Below are positions 31,686-44,123 of a stretch of DNA of 64,000 nt, one piece after another. Location of the stretch: assembly GCA_030374765.1 (NCBI GenBank), contig JARGXX010000121.1, positions 372,001 to 436,000 of the forward strand, written 5' to 3'. Below the pieces are notes generated by a model. It had not been told where the DNA came from. It did not search any database and saw only the letters and a program-made list of their open reading frames with translations. The translations under genes were made by a program, and so were the position numbers. Within the stretch, counting starts at the first letter, position 1; every line of letters starts with the position of its first letter. Source of the stretch: Agarophyton chilense. Taxonomy: Eukaryota; Rhodophyta; Florideophyceae; Gracilariales; Gracilariaceae.

Positions 31686-33140
31686 ATGAATTCTTTTTCG
31701 GACAACAACGATCAAGTCCCTACCGGTGCGCCGAGCAACGCGGTATCATAATATCACAGTGGTTTCATATCAACTCCGCTCCGTCAGGATACTTCGCAAC
31801 CTTCCTTGAACAACCTCGTCGACGCTTCCGTGTGGAATTGTCCTCAAGCGATGCTCGTCTCAGCGAATGAATCTGGTTGGATATCGCGCGAATCGCTGGT
31901 GATGCGAGATCCTTTTCAGGGCAATTTCCTCTATTTAAGAGCTCTCTGGTTCCATCCCACTATGGTTCTCAACAATCAGCTGATCGACTCCTATGTGGAG
32001 GATGAGTACCTTCCAGGTGAACTTCCGGTTCAAATTGTCCGCTCGTTCGATTGGAGGAACCTCATCGCGGTTGACCTTAATATGCTTCTACGCAGGAGAG
32101 ATGAAAGTTTCGGTGATACGAGGTCTGCTATGGCGCGTCTGGCCGATCAGCGACTCAACCATACCTTTGGTGATTCTCCCGTACCGTCGGAGTACAACTT
32201 TGATGTTTCCTTATACAGAACTCGCGGTAAAATATCCTATGGGGATAACCTATCTGCCTATCCGGAAGCGGAGTACAATGTTACTGGTGTTCACAAGCTT
32301 TCTCCACACATGACTTGTTGGAGCAGACCGATTCTCCGAGCGGAATTTCGATATGTATCGAAGCAATCTCAGAGATCCTTTTGTCAGATGATCCGCTTCG
32401 AGCGAAAAGCCCGTTCCCGATCCGGGTGTTTCGTACCGTATCCGAACGTTGAGGTTGAACGCCTTCATCCGCGTTTTCTTCGAGGGAAGTACGTACCCTT
32501 TCCTAGATGGTGGAATCAGGTCGAAGTACCCCGTGGGTGTTACGCAGAACTTCCTCCGTGCCTTACCTACATAGGTTTACGGTTGTTAGCCGATGAGCAC
32601 TCGGGATACTGGAGCTTGCTCCTGGCCGAATGGGTGACCCTCGTTGCAGCGTTCATCCTTTGGGAGGCCTATGACCAGAACCGATTGTTGTATCTTCCGA
32701 TGGCTCTTCGGTTAACCATTCGAGCACTTAATTTTTACCCAGCGTTGGGCTCTGACGAGAATTGTCGTGAAACTCATTACTTACTGAGGGTCATCGATAG
32801 TGTCGATTGGGATACTGTCCTTCCTTTGAACCGCGCTCGCGGACAAGCTTCTCCGTATGATCGGTCTCCGGGACGTCGGCATCCAGGGGCTGGTGACTTT
32901 TTGTATGAAGACCCCTGAGAGGGTGTGGTTACAACCGCTTCCCATGCGAAGGCGTTGCGCCAACTGACTTGGGGCATCCTAGCAGGGCATCCAACTGGAT
33001 TTGTATACTCTGACACCGCTTCGGTTACCATCGATACCGATGATCCAAACGTGGATAAGGAGGATGTTGTCGCCTCTGAGGGGACCGTTCCTATGAGAGT
33101 AGCCGGTCCTAGTGGCGATACGGATGCTCCGGCGGGTTGA
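31686..33140 (+). pseudogene. Antisense accessory ORF (aORF), copy 3, in family B remnant
   Basis: ATG 31686 lies 20 bp from the LTR edge. One phase continues to 33140 with stops TAA 31749-31751 and TGA 32916-32918. Conserved motifs: LWFHPTMVLNNQLIDSY, RSFDWRNLIAV, RPILRAEFRYVSKQSQRSF, CFVPYPNVEVERL, RGKYVPFPRWWN, AELPPCLTYIG, and a hydrophobic stretch AEWVTLVAAFILWEAYD. Unlike copies 1 and 2 it reads through the junction after the hydrophobic core (LTIRALNFYPALGSDE) into the acidic part without a stop. TGA at 32916 replaces the Trp of the FDPWDYH-type motif seen in copy 2. The neighbouring pol and gag are absent. Confidence 0.72.
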
Positions 33141-33241
33141 ATATTTACGACGCTCGCACCGAGTCCGGTTGATCGGCAACTTTCAGCGAAGCGCCTTCAT
33201 CTCTAATCCATTGGTGTGGAAGTTCCTCTCAACATAGTTCA

Positions 33242-33907
33242 TGTAGTATCCGCTCTAACGGAGAGAGCAGACACCTACGAGAGCGTTCGAACTGCCGATG
33301 GGTCGCTTGCGGCGAAGTAAAAGGGGTGGTAGAGCTACAACACCAGCGAGCTGGAAGTGGGGTGTAAGGCCACTACTCGCCAGCGAGGGTAAACAGTTCA
33401 ACTGTAAGACATTGAGGGAACGTGGGTACGAGACGGCTCGGGAAGTGTTTGGGGGCTGACTATCTATTATAGCTCGTTCGGATCTCCGGTTAGGGAATCC
33501 TAAGCGAGGAACAGAATAGTCATGATGCCCATGTTGTCTCCTTTACTTAGAGTCGGCGCTCACCTCTGGTGCAATATATACTGTGTGCCAGGGTGAGTGC
33601 CCAAAAAATACGTAAATAATACCCAGTTGTCAGCCACTTAGCCAAACCACTGTATGGGTACGGTCCCTAATGGACGTCTAGCTACAAAGGGTAGTAAAAC
33701 CAGCCACGTGGATCGCCACTACGTGCGCCGTTGCAAGCCCCTCCACTCGTGATGCCACGTCTTCCAACAATGTACCCTACCTCCTGGCATCCTACGCGGT
33801 GTGCCGTTTCATATCACAAGTTTGATGACATCACTCACTTATGAGTTCCAACCGCAACTTCGTGAAAAACCAAGATATCGGATTCCCCGACATAGTAGAA
33901 TACTACA
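33242..33907 (-). repeat. LTR, family C, inverted, no adjoining element body
   Basis: Reverse complement of the LTR at 3916-4582 with the same TGTAGTAT/ATACTACA ends. No polypurine tract on the right, no primer-binding motif on the left, and no matching 5-bp duplication (GTTCA vs TCATA), so it is neither a clean solo LTR nor a clear end of a known element. It may be the scar of recombination that removed the pol/gag of copy 3. Confidence 0.8.
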
Positions 33908-34430
33908 TCATAGCCAAAAGAGTTGTCGAAGATATTGATGACGACAAGTGGCTAACAGTTTGTTTTACGCAATGAGTAATGACCTTGAACATGGAATATT
34001 AGAAAATAAAACCCGCGGACCTGGCTTTGAGCGATACATGCATCGATCATGAGCAAGTTTGCCAATCTCCGCGTATAAATTTCTATTTTACTCTTCAGGT
34101 TTCTCTTTTCTATCCTCCCATGTTCTTAACAGGAATCCCTATTACATAGTGTGCTACAAGTCTTTCTGAGATTTAGCTTTGTGTGACTCGATTTTGCTGG
34201 GCACAAGGTGCAGGTTTTAACTACTATTCGCATCGGATCGGAATTTAAAGTTCAAGTGAGAGCTGCTTTAACGCAATAAATATTGGTGGCTTTTGCCATT
34301 GATATTGATCTTCTCCATCCAGACCAAGAATGAAGATAATTTTAAGGAGCTATGATTCTGAGTTGGAAGGGCGAAGATGAACTCATCAAAAATGTTGATT
34401 ACTTCTTTTCATTTGGAGTTGTTTTTTGTT
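33908..34430. other. Non-repeat intergenic stretch
   Basis: A/T-rich sequence, no ORF or repeat recognised. It ends at the TA dinucleotide (34431-34432) that flanks the Tc1/mariner element. Confidence 0.4.
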
Positions 34431-34801
34431 TACAGTGCGCGAAATCCAATTAAAGCCACCCCTTTTTTTGTTGATGCACTGCATTGCTCTCGTGTTTCCC
34501 TCAACCAAACATCTTGAAACGCTTATAAAAAACAAACGAAGCACTTTGGACGCCAAAAATGAAACTTCTCTACTTCTCTACATCGTCAATAACACTTTTT
34601 ACAAAAAATCGCCCGAATTCTAATTAAAGTCCACTACAGTCAATTTTTTTGAACAAACGCGCGCACATTTTGACTTCAACAAAAGCTCTAACAACATTCT
34701 CCTCCAAACTTACTACAACTTCAAAGTAAAAAAACATACCCATGAGCCGTGGAAAACCTTTGACGGATAAAGAAAATAGTATTGTGCAATACTCCTCGAG
34801 G

Positions 34802-35600
34802 GGAAAACACACTCAAGGTGTTCGAAGCCTTGCTTCATTCTTAGGGGAACTCAGCGTATAGCATTCCGTATCTCCCGACTGTGGGCGTAACTCCACGGAG
34901 ACTTCAGGATATACCACGAAAGTGGGGATAGAAACGATTATGAAGTGTACAATAGCAATGCCGATAACCTTTGGAACAGGGGAAATAAAGGGATAAATAA
35001 AGGTGGAAACTCCAACGGAGTAGAAAAAAAACAGAAAACCAAGAAACAATCCAATACTGGGGCGGAGAAGAAACCTGTAACACGAAGTAAAATATAGGAA
35101 TTAAAGAAACAGTAAAACACACAAAGTGTAGTAAGAATCACTCATTAAGAGATACCGGTGGGATAACTGAACCGATGGAAATGCGAATACCCTCCGAAGG
35201 GAGTAGTAATTCTGAAAAGGCAGTCACAATTAGATCTGAACATACGGTACCCATTTACTTGGTGATGACGACAGCGAGATCGCCCGAGCCCAAGTACTGT
35301 TCTACTGTGGCCACTAGACTAAATAATTAAAATAAATAAACTAATCTAGTGCCACTCACTATATTACTACATGCCTAATTATTGTTCTTCTCATGCGGGG
35401 ATCCATTATAGCGGGGGTTCCTGCCTTCTAAATACACCACGAAACCATGGCGCCGAAATCCTACAACTTTCCTCTCATAAGTAGAGCATCCCCCACGAGA
35501 GTATCAATATTAATTTATGATTACCAGACACCAGAATACCGCCGAGGGCGTTGAAATACAAAAGTTATGATACTGACAGCTTCATTTCATTGCTGTTCTC
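34802..35600. mobile_element. LTR-like insertion (family D, probably solo LTR) inside the mariner transposase
   Basis: This block interrupts the mariner reading frame between QYSSRG and NIAWTIA. Its composition resembles the other LTRs (TACCACGAAAGTGGGG, CCCAAGTACTGTTCTACTG, then ACTAAATAATTAAAATAAA). It has no coding capacity. I could not fix its exact ends or a target duplication, so edges are approximate to about 15 bp. Confidence 0.5.
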
Positions 35601-35873
35601 CAAAAAATATTGCTTGGACCATCGCAATCTCTCGAACTGTGGTCCAAAAATTCATCAACGATCCTAAGAACTACAAAAACTCTATAGAGGCTCTAACAAC
35701 AAAAAAGAGTGTTGCAGCTACACTAGATCTACTAAGTTCGGCTTCAAACTCATGTAGATCAGCTAGGGAACTCTGTAATAATCTTTTCCTTCCGATTTTT
35801 GTCAAACGAATACAACGGTTGGTACATGATAATTTTATTTTGATCTATAAGAAGATGAGAAAGGTACTCATGA

Positions 35874-36507
35874 TGTCGTACAATTACCTCTGGGGTATGC
35901 TACTGTCTTGTCTCGGGAGCGTAGTGACGGTCAACCGTAGGGAGCGTGTTGACGCTCAACCTCAGAAGATAGACGTAGTAAACCTCGATGGTAACAGGGC
36001 ACCGTGAAAACCCGCGAGGGCAAACGGCGAGGCGACTAGCCTATAACGTGTAGGTGAACGATATTAGGCGTCAACGCGCGGGAAAGCCTGTGTGGTAGTT
36101 GAGAAACACAAAACCAAAAGGTATACTCGTGACCCAAGTGATGCTTGTCTTTATCAGATGAGGATGGGGGAGGTGCAGTTCCCTATATGCAGTGGACTGC
36201 ACTCTTCAGATCATCTGTGAGGTGCCAGAAAGGCGCAGTCTCTGACCTAGTGTCAGAGACATCGACAACACTGGCTACAGTGCCAGGTGGCCACTCAACT
36301 ACTGTACTAAAATACATATAATTACAATTACTATTACTAACAATTACTCAACCAGAAGGTACATGTCAACACTATACGTGGCTGACAACACCTAGATGGT
36401 AGCTCGCCCGGAGCTGTATGGCCGATGATCCCTCGCATCCACCACCTACAAGGTCAGTGTAGTATATTGACAACCTAAAAGGTCAGACCTTCTGCCACTA
36501 TACGAGA
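35874..36507 (-). repeat. LTR, family B, 3' LTR of the 35.9-47.8 kb element
   Basis: Starts TGTCGTACAATTACC and ends TATACGAGA. On the minus strand AAGGGGGTC next to its inner edge is a plausible polypurine tract. Full-length alignment with the other B LTRs. Confidence 0.9.
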
Positions 36508-37594
36508 GACCCCCTTCCTACCCGTGAGACACGCCCCGTGTCTCCTTCCATCAACCCATAGATGTTTAGCGAGCGACAGCGGTGCGGGCATCGGAGTGGT
36601 GTCTGCGCGCGACGCGCGATCCCTTGAGGTTCAGAACTCGGCACCAGTATCGGTTGGTGAGGGCGCGCGACGACGTCGGCGCGCGAATTGAGCGACAACC
36701 ATTCAGGTGGGGACTGTCATGAGCGCGATGCAGTGTAACTAGCGCGCTCACGGACACCTTTTCGGTAGTGGCCCTGCTTGCTTGCGATTTTGCTTCCGCA
36801 TAGCACCATGTATAACCAAGTTGGCATCTCACCTTTTCCGGTTACTCCAACTTCAGTTCCCTCCTAGGTCCCTGCGCGCGCCGTCTTGCCTCGTCGTTTC
36901 CACGGCTCGACAACCCTTCAGGTATTGCTGCCCGTAATTGGCGGCGTCGCAACCGTAACCGTGCTGTCCGGCTTTCCCTGAAGGTTTCCTGGTTTTTCGA
37001 CATTTCAGGTTTCGTCTACCTTGTAAGGATTGACTCGTGGCACCGGTGGGGCCGAAGCCTGCGTCGATACAACCATCGAGGTGTTGGCCTGGGCCCGTGG
37101 TGGGAGCTTCCAGTTGTGAGACCTTATTGGTGCTGACAGGCCCGGTCGGTAATTACGCGACCTTTTTCCAGTTTTGCATTCCGGTTTACACTTAAGGAGA
37201 TGACAGGATCGCACCGCCTCCACACACGCGTTTGAACCCATTCGGTACCACGTCGATGCACCTCGCGCCGCATCGTGCATTCGTCACCGATACCTCGAAG
37301 GGGTGGGTCGTCCCCACAAGCAGCACCAGCGCTCCAGAGACGTGAGATGCCGGTTACAATTGAGGTTGAAGACGTCGGCGACTCCGAGGGGATCGATACC
37401 CCTGCAGTTATGCCTTTAAGGTCGGATTGGTCCCGTTTCACGATACCTCAAAGGTCTGGTCCCGCTCAGAACCGCACGCCAGCCACTGTTGTACCCGAAA
37501 GGTCGGTCTGGTACTACAGGAAAGGTTGGATCCGTTGACCGTCTCCTCAGAACGGACCTAGAAGGCTCTACTTCAGAAGAATGAATAACCGCTG
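36508..37594 (+). other. Leader region between family B 3' LTR and antisense ORF
   Basis: About 1.1 kb with no clean ORF; only short frames such as 37275-37538 (+). In the three other copies the antisense ATG is 20-52 bp from the LTR, so here either the N-terminus is spread over broken frames or the region was inserted. Nothing else recognised. Confidence 0.4.
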
Positions 37595-39664
37595 GTGTTC
37601 ACCGCGGCGGTGGAGTTCGAGTCATCACTTCGTTCGTTGGGTCGAGCTACGGCCTTCCCAACCATGTCAGGTAGCTGCCCATCGCGTGGCCGTGGACGCG
37701 GTGGTATTAACAAGAGGGTGACTCGCTCGACTTCTCCAACGCCTACCAACATTGGGTTTCGCAGCATGCCCGTCCCTGCGACTCAGTTCTCCCCTGGGAC
37801 TCCGGCTGACCCAAACCAACGCAGTGGTGGACTTCCTTCGACGACTCAAACCAATTGGGCTCACAATCTCGCGTTCGGTGCGGCGAACCGGACGACGAGT
37901 CAGTATGGACCTTTTCGTATTACCTTCGACCAGGTGACGCACAGTGACCTGTTGAAGCACGATTGGCCTGTGGCGGTGGGGAATTCATCATTGCCAGCAG
38001 CTCTTACCAGACCACAATTGGATAGCTACTTGGGTTTGTCCCGTTGGGAATGCGAGCGCCTTCGCTCCGTTCCATTGCTCTTGAAGAAACGGAACCAAGA
38101 GTCTCAACCTCGTCAGGGTCGAATGGAATCTTACCAGAGTCGGCAGCGTCATACATCTTTGAGGTATTTCATCCCGCTGATATATCCGAGGGACTTGCCG
38201 TATGTGCGCATCGACCCGGAGCTGGATTATTACCGTCGATTGGTGGTGCAAGTGTGCCAGTACCCGTCTATTTCGGAGACTTACCTTCCGGTTTCACCTG
38301 ACTTGGTTTACCTGAATCGGCCTTTCACCACTATCAATTGGGCTGACCATAGTAGGTGGGACGGGGATGCAGCGACGGAGAGTCGCGTTCGCACTCGCAA
38401 CTCTTACAATCGCTTTATGCATATGTTTCATAACGTCGAGTACTTCTCACAACCTACGAAGGGCAGATGCAATTGGTACGTGCTTTGACCAAAGTGGTGG
38501 GAGTCCTATGAGGTTGCGCTAACGCTGCGCGTGCCCACTCCGCCGGTTTTGGCGTACTTTGGGAGTCAGATTTCCCGGAACCTAGAGCGGTATTACCTCA
38601 TTTGGTCGATTGCCCTCTCGGAGTGGACCGTGTTGGTTGTCATCCTGGCTCTGGAGGCCGCCCGTTACGGTATCGATTGGGATTGTCGCAATCCTGACTC
38701 TGACACATACCGAGATGGTGTTCAACCTGTAGGTCGCATCTTCTTCATACCTCCGAGGGTTGCCCAGGATATTTCTCCATTTGGTTACGAGAACATCGTG
38801 GAGGGGACCGATTATACCGTGAAGGATTTGGACTCGTATCTAGAGCAGAGCAAGAAATACCAATGGGATTCCCATCAAGGTTGGGAGGCTTTCGATACCG
38901 CAACTTGGGAGATTGTGCCTCGCCACGCCCAATATTATCCCGGGGAGCCTCTTGTTTATGGAGCTCCCGCGATCCCCGAACCTTATCACGGTACAGTGGA
39001 GACAACAGTTGGTCGTTATGCTGGTCCCTTCCCGTTCGAGCCGTTACCTCAAGGTCGTAAATCGCCTATCACTACGGGTGTGACTCCTACTCAACCGAGC
39101 TCCTCGCGGGTTGCTGGTCTGTTTCGACCTCTGTTGGCGGGTATTGCTCGTCCTCCGCCTCAAGCTATGATGGAGTCTCCGGCCGTAGTCGGTTTGCTGG
39201 CTCGAATTCGCCAGTCTTGCGTCACTAACTTTCAGAGGGCTGGGCCTACCTCCGTGGTTGCTGAATTAACGCTCCTTGAAGGTTTGCTGCCGCGTCATGC
39301 GCAATACCTGAAGACGCTGAACCAACTTAGTGAGTTCCGGAATCAGTTCCAGTTCGACATGTACCAACTGGCCTCCCGTTAGGTTGCCAATCTGGCAAGC
39401 GTCTCTGCTACTGAGCCATCTGATCCTTTGAAAGATCCCCTTCTAGGTGCTAACTTGAACCCAGCGGTTTTGCAACCTGCTCCGGCGATTCGTTTCGTTC
39501 ATCCTCTTTTGGTTTCGACTCCTCTTCCCAGTGGCGGGGCTAGCGCTCCTTCGCTACCTCTTAGGTCGATGGCTCCTAGTATTTCCGCAGGTTTTCCTCC
39601 GTGGGTAGTCAATAACACGGGTCCTTCTGATTCCATTGCTCTTAAACAGACATGTCCTTCTTAA
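37595..39664 (+). pseudogene. Antisense accessory ORF (aORF), copy 4, in family B element
   Basis: One phase from ATG 37595 to 39664 with stops TGA 38486-38488 and TAG 39380-39382. It is the most divergent copy. A Ser/Arg/Gly-rich N-terminus (GSCPSRGRGRGG) is followed by a counterpart of the core around 38489-38680 (PKWWESYE, TPPVLAYFGSQ, IALSEWTVLVVILALEAARY), matching PDWWSSLE / LPPVFTYVGSS / SEWAVRTAAFILAEAYD of copy 2. The downstream part differs from the other copies and ends in helical stretches (AELTLLEGLLPRHAQYLKTL). Homology is limited to the core, so the downstream region may be a separate domain. Function unknown. Confidence 0.62.
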
Positions 39665-39824
39665 AGTGAATTGTTTTCTCTTCTTATCTCCTCTACTGTT
39701 ACATTTGGTTGTTCTTTCGTGCCCTCCCTTGTATGTAATCTGACACGCATATGCGTCTACCTTCTGCGGAAAACGACGTCCTTTCTCCCCCTTTCTTAGG
39801 CCTGAGTACCACGAAGGTCTAAAG

Positions 39825-42800
39825 TTAGCCGTCTGCAGGCATCGGCTCCTTGCGACGGCGCCAATACCTGATACGGAAGTGTGGGGGTACTGCGGCTGGG
39901 GATTCGAGGGTGTCCCCTTCTGGGCCCGAGCCGTACCACCTGACGGTGTACTTCAGGTCATTGTAGGTTCGCTTTTGGCCCACCAGACGGTCAACGGGAA
40001 ATTCCTCTGAGGTTTGGTCCTGATCTTTCGGGGGACCGCTACCTCGAGGGTTCGTATGTTCCGAGTTGGGAGCTTTGTGTGTGGGAGCCGGGTCGGGAGC
40101 TCTCGCTGTTACCGTGTGAGGTTCCATTTCCGTCCCTGGTAGAGGGTTGTAATCCGGATCATCCCGTTGTAGCTCATCATTCACCTCAATAGGGGTGGGG
40201 TCCTCCGAGGGTCGAGTGTGCAGAGCTACCGCTCTGGGCTCTTGGGCTGAGGGGCCTGCCTCAATGCGATGTTGAACCGTTTCAGGTGCTACCGTAATAC
40301 GGTCAATTGATATCGTATTCGGTATTCCATCTTGGTCAACCGTAACGGTGTGGTCTGATGCGTTCAACACCTTATAAGGTCCCACTGATTTGGGTTGAAG
40401 CTTCGAATTAATATCTCTATCAATAGCTTCATCGTCTGCTTCATAACCCGGTCGTGATATTTAACCTAAGGTGGGTTGTCTATGTAGACATATTGTCCCG
40501 AAGATACGGAGACCACTTTGGTTGCCCTACGGTCGTAGTCGGCCTTATACCGCTTCTGGGCTGCAGTGAGGCGGCTCTCTGCATGATTGAGAGCCCTCTT
40601 CAACCTCACAAGGGTATTTCGATTGACTTTGGCAGGGGTCAGTGCGCCATCTGCAGTGCTGGTGGTATGATCGTGCTGTACTACAATACCTGGGGGGTGT
40701 CGCGAAAGAATCAAATCAAAGGGAGTGGTCTGCGTTCACCGGTGTACCTGAAGGTTATAGGAGTAGGTGAGCGGTTGCACCAGCTCATTCCACCCAGTTT
40801 GGTGCTTTTCCATATATTGTCGTAGCCTTGATCGAATGTGAGGTTAAAGCGCTCGACCTGTCCGTTCGTCTGCGGGTGATAGGCAGTAGTGAAATAGTGC
40901 TTGATACCCAAGAGGTTACAGACTGCTTTGAAGAACTTCGATGCCAGATTGGAACCATTATCGGTAAGTAGGTACAGTGGTGCACCATATGGGTAGACCC
41001 AATTGTTGAGGAACGCGATCGCTAGCGTGGTTGACTTCGTCTCCTTTAAAGGTATTGCTCTCGTGAGCTTCGAGAACCTGTCGGTGATCACTAGAATGTG
41101 CTGATACCCATTCTTGGTTTTGGGAAGTGGTCCTGTCAGGTCTATCACAACAAACTCCGGCGGACCCGCTGCTGGGAACAGCTTGAGGTACTTTCGATGC
41201 TTTCGAATACCACCGCGGGTACGAACACAAGATTTGTATTGAACTACAAAGGTATAGACATCACGGGCCATATGAGGCGAATAGAACTGTTGTTTCAAGG
41301 TGTAATACATCCTGGTGGCACCAAGAGGTCCCGATAGTCGCGGATAGTGCGCGAGATACAATATTATCGGGCGCAGTGCCTTCGGAACCACCTTTTGAAG
41401 GCTACCATCCAAGGTTGACCTTCTCACGATGTACCCATTGTTGTCCACATCGAATTGTGATCCTTTGAAACCAATATGGTCAGCCAGGGTTCTGCAGTAC
41501 GCATCCTGGGCCTGTTCTCGTAGGAACTCCTCTCGGGTTACGAGCATGACGTTCGTTTCCTCTAGGGTCAGTATCTGCGTTGCCATTTTGGTGTTCCGCA
41601 AAGCACCTTCTTCAGGGAAGTCCCAACATTTTTCCAGGTGTTCGCCGGTACCATTTTGATTTGATGACACCACAAAAAAGGGATATCATCGTCCACAGGT
41701 TCTGTCTCTAACCCTGAGGTGTTTAAACGTGACATAGCGTCGGCTATGTTGTGCTTAATACCTGGACGGTACTGTACGTCGTATTCAAACTCCGAGAGTC
41801 TCAACCTCCAACGGGCAAGTCTACCAGACGCATCTGCGAGTCCGAGGATCCACCTTAAGGCGTCGTGGTCCCTGCGCAACGTAAAGCGCTCACCATAAAG
41901 GTATGAACAGAGCATCAACGTACTCCACACTATTGCGAGACATTCCTTCTCGGTTGCCGTGTAGTTCTGCTCCACCTCATTCATAGCGCAGCTCCAGTAT
42001 CCTATAAGTAATTTGTCTCCGTTGTGCTGCTCCTGCATGAGGCAACAAGCAATTTGAGCATGGGATGCATCTGTATCCAGTGTGTATGGTAGACCTTTTT
42101 TCGGTAACGCTAAGATTGGCGGCGACAACAGCGCTCGTTTCAATTCCTCAAAGGTATCCATTTCGTCGTTCGATAGATTCTCAAACCGTCCATGTTCACC
42201 TTTCTGGAGCTTCTTGTTGAGGGAAGCCGCTATTTTCGTGAATCCCTTCCCGAATCGACGATAGACGTTACACAAACCTATAAAGGATCGTACGTCTGTC
42301 TGGGATCGTGGAAAGTTGACCTCCTGTACGGCTCCAATGTTGCTTGGCGCAAACTCTAGGCTACCAGGGCCTATGATGTGTCCCAGGTATTCAACCGTTC
42401 TGGTAAAGAAGACGCATTTGCGGAGCTTCAGCGTCACCCCCGCCTCAGCTAGGAGGGTTAGTACAGTGCGTAAGTGAGCAAAATGCTCTTCTACTGATCT
42501 GGAATAAATGATTACATCATCGATGTATACCAAGGCGGTTGTTCGTTTAACCTTCGAAAGGATCATGTCCAGCGCCCTTTGAAAGGTGGCTGGAGCATTG
42601 CACAACCCGAATGGCATTCGCGTGAAGCGAACTAAACCTGCATGGCACGTGAAGGTCGTTTTGTCTCGATCTTTCTCACATACAGGTACCTGGCAATAAC
42701 CACACTGGGCATCCAACATGGTAAATATCTGCGCATCTCCCAAGGAGTCGATGTACTCATCCATTCTAGGTATCGGGTACGAGTCCCTGACGGTCACGCT

Positions 42801-44123
42801 ATTGGACCTCCTATAGTGCACACAGAACCTCTTACGGTTATCCCCTTTCTTCTGAACCAGAACCACGAGACTAGCCCAATTTGAGTTCGTTGCTTCAATT
42901 ACACCTTCTTGGAGCATTTGCTCCACTTCTTTGAGTTCTATCTCTCTCGCCTTCGGATCTGCTCGGTATGGTTGCTGGTAAATCGGCTTCGAGTCAGGGA
43001 GCAGCTCGATGCGTTGCTGTATGGCCTTAATTTGGCCCAGATGGCCTGACCGCATGGTTTCGAACTCCTCCAGAAGGTCGATAATACGGCCCCGCAGTTG
43101 GCCGTTTTCTTCACCGATCTGGACTGTATCTTTCCATTGCCTCTCAGGGTCCGGTTTGTCTTTTTTGTCTACTGATGCCTTATCGGTTACTTTCGCTTCC
43201 AAGTTGGTAATTATCGATACCTTTGTGGTTGTGGACGCATTTGCGCACACCCTTTCCTTATCGAAGGCGACCTCGCCGAGATCAGTGTGAGCTACGGTGA
43301 AAACCCGTTGTGGTGCCGGTAGTGCGATGCCAACATTGGTATTTTTCGGCAACTTCACGTCATGACTGCTGAAGTTGCTGAGACACACCTTAAAGGGTTA
43401 ATTTGGGATGTTGTCGACAATCCCGTTGGCCATAAAGGTGAGGTGTCGATGTGCTAACCTCGGATGGTTTTGTAATATGACCAGGCCGGGGGTCGCACAC
43501 GACACCGGTACCAATATTTAGTGCATTGGCGGGATAAAAACCTGTTTGGTAATGCGCACTTTGTTGGAGACCGTTTCGGTGGATATCATCTTCTTCGGTT
43601 TGACGAACCATCCGCGTTTGGTTTTCGTATTACCTGAAATGGCGATTCGTCCCCCCTGACTTAGGGCGACTGTATGGGAACCAGGAAGGACTGCTTTGAT
43701 ATGTCTGTCAATGAAGTTCGTACCTAGTAGGCAGTCTGTCGGTAAACGGTAGACAACGAAGAATTGCAGTCTTACCTTGAGGTGTCCGAGCTGCACCAAA
43801 GTGGTGAGCATACCTCGAAGGTTTAATGGGCACTCATTGGCATCCACCAGCGGGTTTTTGTCGGGAGGTCGGCTCAAGTTCCGAAGTACCGCCTCAGGTA
43901 TGACGCGGGAGTTCAGGACGTTTGGGCCGGCCCCGGTATTCAACACGCAGGTGACCGGAACGGCAAGGCGATCGGAGAAACACATTGAAGCACGTACTTT
44001 ATAGTTGTTGTACTTCATATGACAAACCGGAACTGGTTGTGACGTGTTCTCTTCCACCTTCAAGGTTCTGGGTATCGATTGGCCTTCAAATTGCAGGTTC
44101 GGTTCGGCCATTACGCCAACCAT
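39825..44123 (-). pseudogene. Pol polyprotein, family B (broken)
   Basis: Protease segment 44123-43518 has NTGAGPNVLN, where the catalytic Asp of DTGA is replaced by Asn. RT and RNase H at 43388-41568 (FCVHYRRSNSV, MPFGLCNAPATFQRA, YIDDVIIYS, DTDASHAQIACCL, RRDHDALRWIL). Integrase is in another frame at 41673-40711 (VIDLTGPLPKT, LLTDNGSNLASKF, HPQTNGQVERFN). The chromodomain is back in the first frame at about 40385-39825 (FPVDRLVGQKR, YTVRWYGSGPEGD). At least two stops (43518, about 43389) and two frameshifts (near 41.6 and 40.4-40.7 kb). Together with the protease change, this copy is dead. Confidence 0.9.

Noticed and set aside
34813..35141. Short hydrophobic minus ORFs (34813-35049, 34904-35122)
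   Set aside because: Lie inside the LTR-like D insertion, overlap each other in different frames and have no motif.
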